Assembly: GCA_030607345.1 (NCBI GenBank) | Contig: JAUWKC010000002.1 | Coordinates: forward strand, 1-19,683 | Direction of reading: 5' to 3' | DNA from: Planctomycetota bacterium | GTDB taxonomy: Bacteria; Planctomycetota; Phycisphaerae; Sedimentisphaerales; SG8-4 | DNA length: 19,683 nucleotides | Shown here: in pieces, positions 18,201-19,683 of the stretch | How the letters are laid out: each line of letters begins with the position of its first letter | Position numbering within the stretch: the stretch's first letter is position 1 | Position numbers and translations under genes: made by a program | The notes under the pieces: generated by a model | What the model was told of the DNA's origin: nothing | The model's database searches: none | What the model saw: the letters and a program-made list of their open reading frames with translations, nothing else

Positions 18201-18229
18201 TGAAACAACTAACAGGCAAATTGTGCGTT

Positions 18230-18258
18230 ACTTAAAAAATATTGCAAAAATTTTTCAA
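18230..18258 (-). promoter_or_regulatory. promoter candidate for nadD
   Basis: On the - strand TTGAAA (18258-18253), 17-nt spacer, TTAAGT (18235-18230), inside a very A/T-rich patch. A start near 18222 would leave about 22 nt of leader. Confidence 0.35.
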
Positions 18259-18677
18259 AAAAGTTTTGCCCCTCATATTGCGATAACAAGCCGTCAACTC
18301 TCTCGAAAACAACTGACGTTCTGTTTAACGCCAACCCGCTGCGCAACTTTCCGGAACTACACACCATAACATATCACTGTATTTCCTCTTCGGCGCAAAA
18401 TGCCTCGAAACCACCCAACGCATTAAAAATAAGGCGTTTTCCATATAAAGCCCTGATAAACAGCTTCTACGCTGCAACTGAACACTTTCATGACAACAAC
18501 AAGTCCAACAAAAATTCGCAGTCGCAATCGAGCAGCTTTGCCCAATCGAACGAACACCATCATAAACGATTTGCACTGGTCTGTAAAACCTGCAGGAGTA
18601 AAATTTTTATGGAGTGTTTGAAAACTTCTGGACGATAAAAAATGTAACAATGATTATTAGCTTTTTGCATAATTTGT
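18259..18677. other. A/T-rich non-coding gap
   Basis: Divergent region between nadD and the lysine-rich gene. Short open frames on the - strand are cysteine-rich or low-complexity and have no plausible ribosome site or family features. No repeat, tRNA or riboswitch pattern was recognised. Confidence 0.5.
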
Positions 18678-18707
18678 TTGACAAAGCTTTTGGGCTTAAA
18701 GTAAAGT
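18678..18707 (+). promoter_or_regulatory. promoter for the lysine-rich small protein
   Basis: Perfect TTGACA (18678-18683), 18-nt spacer, TAAAGT (18702-18707). A start near 18714 gives a leader of about 59 nt that ends in a perfect anti-Shine-Dalgarno complement (18756-18765). Confidence 0.5.
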
Positions 18708-18772
18708 TGCTTTCAGATGTTAAACAAAAAAAAACGTAAGCCATTAATTATGCCGAAAGGAGGTGGTAAATA

Positions 18773-18901
18773 ATGGCGAAAAGGAAGAAAGCGAAAAAGA
18801 AAGTGGCGAAAAAGAAAGTAGCGAAAAAGAAAGTAGCAAAGAAGAAAGGTAAGAAGAAAGCAAAGAAGAAAGCGAAGAAAAAAGCAAAGAAGAAAAAATA
18901 G
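18773..18901 (+). CDS. 42-residue lysine-rich basic protein (histone H1-tail-like)
   Basis: A tiny gene that a length cutoff would miss. It begins MAKRKKAKKK and continues as three KKKVA units followed by KKKG and KKKA units, ending KKKK: 28 of 42 residues are lysine, the rest being almost only Ala and Val. No hydrophobic segment or folded domain is possible. Such lysine/alanine repeats resemble the tails of eukaryotic H1 and bacterial H1-like (Hc1-type) proteins, so nonspecific binding to DNA, RNA or acidic polymers is the likely activity (inference). Expression signals are strong: TTGACA promoter, AAAGGAGGTG (18756-18765) with GGAGG 9 nt before the ATG, and a perfect terminator downstream. 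It stands alone between nadD (divergent) and lysA. Very strong signals around so small a frame argue that it is real and abundant. Confidence 0.8.
   Translation: MAKRKKAKKKVAKKKVAKKKVAKKKGKKKAKKKAKKKAKKKK
18791..18898 (+). repeat. in-frame tandem repeats, 15 bp then 12 bp
   Basis: GCGAAAAAGAAAGTG at 18791 repeats nearly exactly at 18806 and 18821, with a diverged copy at 18836. Four 12-bp units (AAGAAGAAAGCA type) then follow at 18851, 18863, 18875 and 18887. Both periods keep the reading frame, suggesting the gene grew by slippage or unequal exchange and may vary in length between strains. Confidence 0.85.
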
Positions 18902-18954
18902 TGTAACTGCATAGCCGGCAATCCCGGCCCTTCGGACCGCGGATTATTGGCTGG

Positions 18955-18975
18955 CTGTCGGGGGCTTCCCGACAG
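18955..18975 (+). other. strong hairpin downstream of the lysine-rich gene
   Basis: CTGTCGGG (18955-18962) and CCCGACAG (18968-18975) form a perfect 8-bp stem with a 5-base loop. No U-run follows, so it probably protects the 3' end or assists the terminator that comes 10 bases later. Confidence 0.5.
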
Positions 18976-18985
18976 TGTGGTGAAC

Positions 18986-19030
18986 AAAAATGGAAGGTTC
19001 TCGAGCCACGGTAGAACCTTCCATTTTTTT
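18986..19030 (+). terminator. rho-independent terminator after the lysine-rich gene
   Basis: A perfect 16-bp stem (18986-19001 with 19013-19028, core GGAAGGTTCT/AGAACCTTCC), an 11-base loop and a run of seven T (19024-19030). The A-run on the other side would also let it work on the - strand. It isolates the small-protein transcript from lysA. Confidence 0.92.
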
Positions 19031-19115
19031 CGCCCCATTTTCCCGCAAACCGCTCTTGTCCGGCAGGTAAGATATAATTCCTCAACGACCTGCCAATCCG
19101 CCGTTATCCGAACGG

Positions 19116-19143
19116 TTGCAATTTCCCTTAAATCATATATAGT
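19116..19143 (+). promoter_or_regulatory. promoter candidate for lysA
   Basis: TTGCAA (19116-19121), 16-nt spacer, TATAGT (19138-19143). A start near 19150 gives a leader of just over 100 nt. A separate TATAAT at 19073-19078 has no matching -35. Confidence 0.45.
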
Positions 19144-19144
19144 A

Positions 19145-19214
19145 GCCGGCGGCACTCGTGGTCTTAGCCGTAATCCGCAGCGCATGCTTGAGTTCTGCGG
19201 GCCGGGTCGCCGGC
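19145..19214 (+). other. structured lysA leader
   Basis: GCCGGCG (19145-19151) pairs with CGCCGGC (19208-19214), enclosing a CCGCAG/CTGCGG hairpin (19175-19180 with 19195-19200). It covers most of the DNA between the lysA promoter candidate and the gene. It is too short for a lysine riboswitch and lacks T-box or tRNA features, and the -10 lies so close that the first bases of the outer stem may not be transcribed. Confidence 0.3.
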
Positions 19215-19256
19215 GCTGTGCTCCTTATCGGGTAACTGCCTTGAGAAGCGAAAAAT

Positions 19257-19683
19257 ATGGATTATTTCAATTATAGAAACGGCAGCCTTTTTGCTGAGGA
19301 TGTTCAAGTTGAGCGAATCGCCGCCGACATCGGCACGCCTGTTTATGTCTACAGCAAGGCGACTTTCCTCCAGCATCTCAGGAAAATACAAGAGGCCTAC
19401 AACCTGCTTGACACCACCGTATGCTATTCGGTCAAGGCCTGCGCGAACATCAACATACTTAAGTTCCTCGCCGAGGCCGGCAGCGGATTCGATATCGTCA
19501 GCGGCGGCGAGTTGTATCGTGTCCGGCAGGCCGGGGCTAATCCTTCGAAGATAGTTTACGCCGGTGTCGGTAAAACCGACAGGGAAATTGTCGAGGCAAT
19601 GCAGACGCCAATCGCCTACTTCAATATCGAATCCGAACAAGAGTTCGAAAATCTCATTAGACTTGCAAGAGAAAACAAGATAA
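19257..19683 (+). CDS. lysA: diaminopimelate decarboxylase, 5' part (cut by the window end)
   Basis: PLP-dependent enzyme that makes lysine from meso-diaminopimelate. Only the first 142 of about 410 residues are present; the final TAA of the window is out of frame. Visible are the N-terminal strand GTPVYVYS (26-33), the PLP-lysine motif CYSVKACAN with K60 (family usually YSVKANSN or YAVKANSN, so a cysteine replaces the second Asn-Ser region), the GSGFDIVSGGEL motif of the fold-III barrel and KIVYAGVGKT. Start ATG 19257 has a weak GAGAAG before it and gives the usual family N-terminus. Preceded by its own promoter candidate and a structured leader. The nearby lysine-rich protein is suggestive but no link is shown. 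Confidence 0.93.
   Translation, partial: MDYFNYRNGSLFAEDVQVERIAADIGTPVYVYSKATFLQHLRKIQEAYNLLDTTVCYSVKACANINILKFLAEAGSGFDIVSGGELYRVRQAGANPSKIVYAGVGKTDREIVEAMQTPIAYFNIESEQEFENLIRLARENKI

Noticed and set aside
18744..19185. Two - strand frames rich in Ser/Leu/Phe opposite the lysine-rich gene
   Set aside because: They are the reverse complement of the AAG/AAA repeats and run through the terminator; only the + strand has a ribosome site and promoter.
19145..19214. A tRNA-sized element with a 7-bp acceptor-like stem
   Set aside because: No GTTCGA-type T loop, no proper D or anticodon arm and no CCA-type end on either strand.

Overview
The window looks like a chromosomal segment of a Gram-negative-type bacterium, most likely a Planctomycetota member (Phycisphaerae-like). 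The reasons are the mix of an ECF sigma factor paired with a membrane anti-sigma protein carrying carboxypeptidase-regulatory-like repeats, a dnaN-dciA-gyrB run without recF, an rny-ymdB-type pair, a GH130/GH31 glycosidase pair, and a GyrB carrying the long insert typical of Gram-negative enzymes. The phylum call is inference from gene content; no rRNA gene is present. Strong GGAGG-type ribosome binding sites precede several genes.

Left end (1-2401, + strand): an ECF sigma factor with a candidate autoregulatory promoter, and a 559-residue zinc-finger anti-sigma-like membrane protein. The sigma gene has a -1 frameshift that separates region 2 from an otherwise intact region 4. The restored frame overlaps the anti-sigma start by 14 nt, so the two were evidently translationally coupled.

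Replication block (2444-6425, - strand, transcribed dnaN -> dciA -> gyrB): sliding clamp, helicase-loader-like DUF721 protein and gyrase B, tightly spaced. Neither dnaA nor recF accompanies them. Carbohydrate block (6566-10070, - strand): a GH130 glycoside phosphorylase-type enzyme, then a secreted GH31 alpha-glycosidase with its own good promoter. A 739-residue MsbA-type ABC exporter (10246-12465, -) has a roughly 170-residue extracytoplasmic insert between TM1 and TM2 containing a PDZ-like segment. It diverges from a glyoxalase-II-like metallo-hydrolase (12607-13239, +).

RNA-metabolism block (13333-16346, - strand): a strong sigma70-type promoter at about 16320-16346, a leader with potential hairpins, a long rod-like structured RNA (about 15945-16098) and then RNase Y and a YmdB-family phosphoesterase. 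Six G.U wobbles show that the structured RNA is read from the - strand. Its position upstream of rny and its shape suggest a 6S-like RNA, but that identity is not proven. Next comes a secreted protein of unknown function preceded by nadD (both - strand).

Right end (18678-19683, + strand): a 42-residue protein that is two-thirds lysine, encoded by 15-bp and 12-bp tandem repeats behind a perfect Shine-Dalgarno. It is followed by two strong hairpins, the second a clear rho-independent terminator. Then come a promoter, a structured leader and the 5' part of lysA, cut by the window edge. The most interesting items are the structured RNA upstream of rny, the PDZ-containing ABC exporter, the lysine-rich mini-protein and the broken sigma factor with its promoter.
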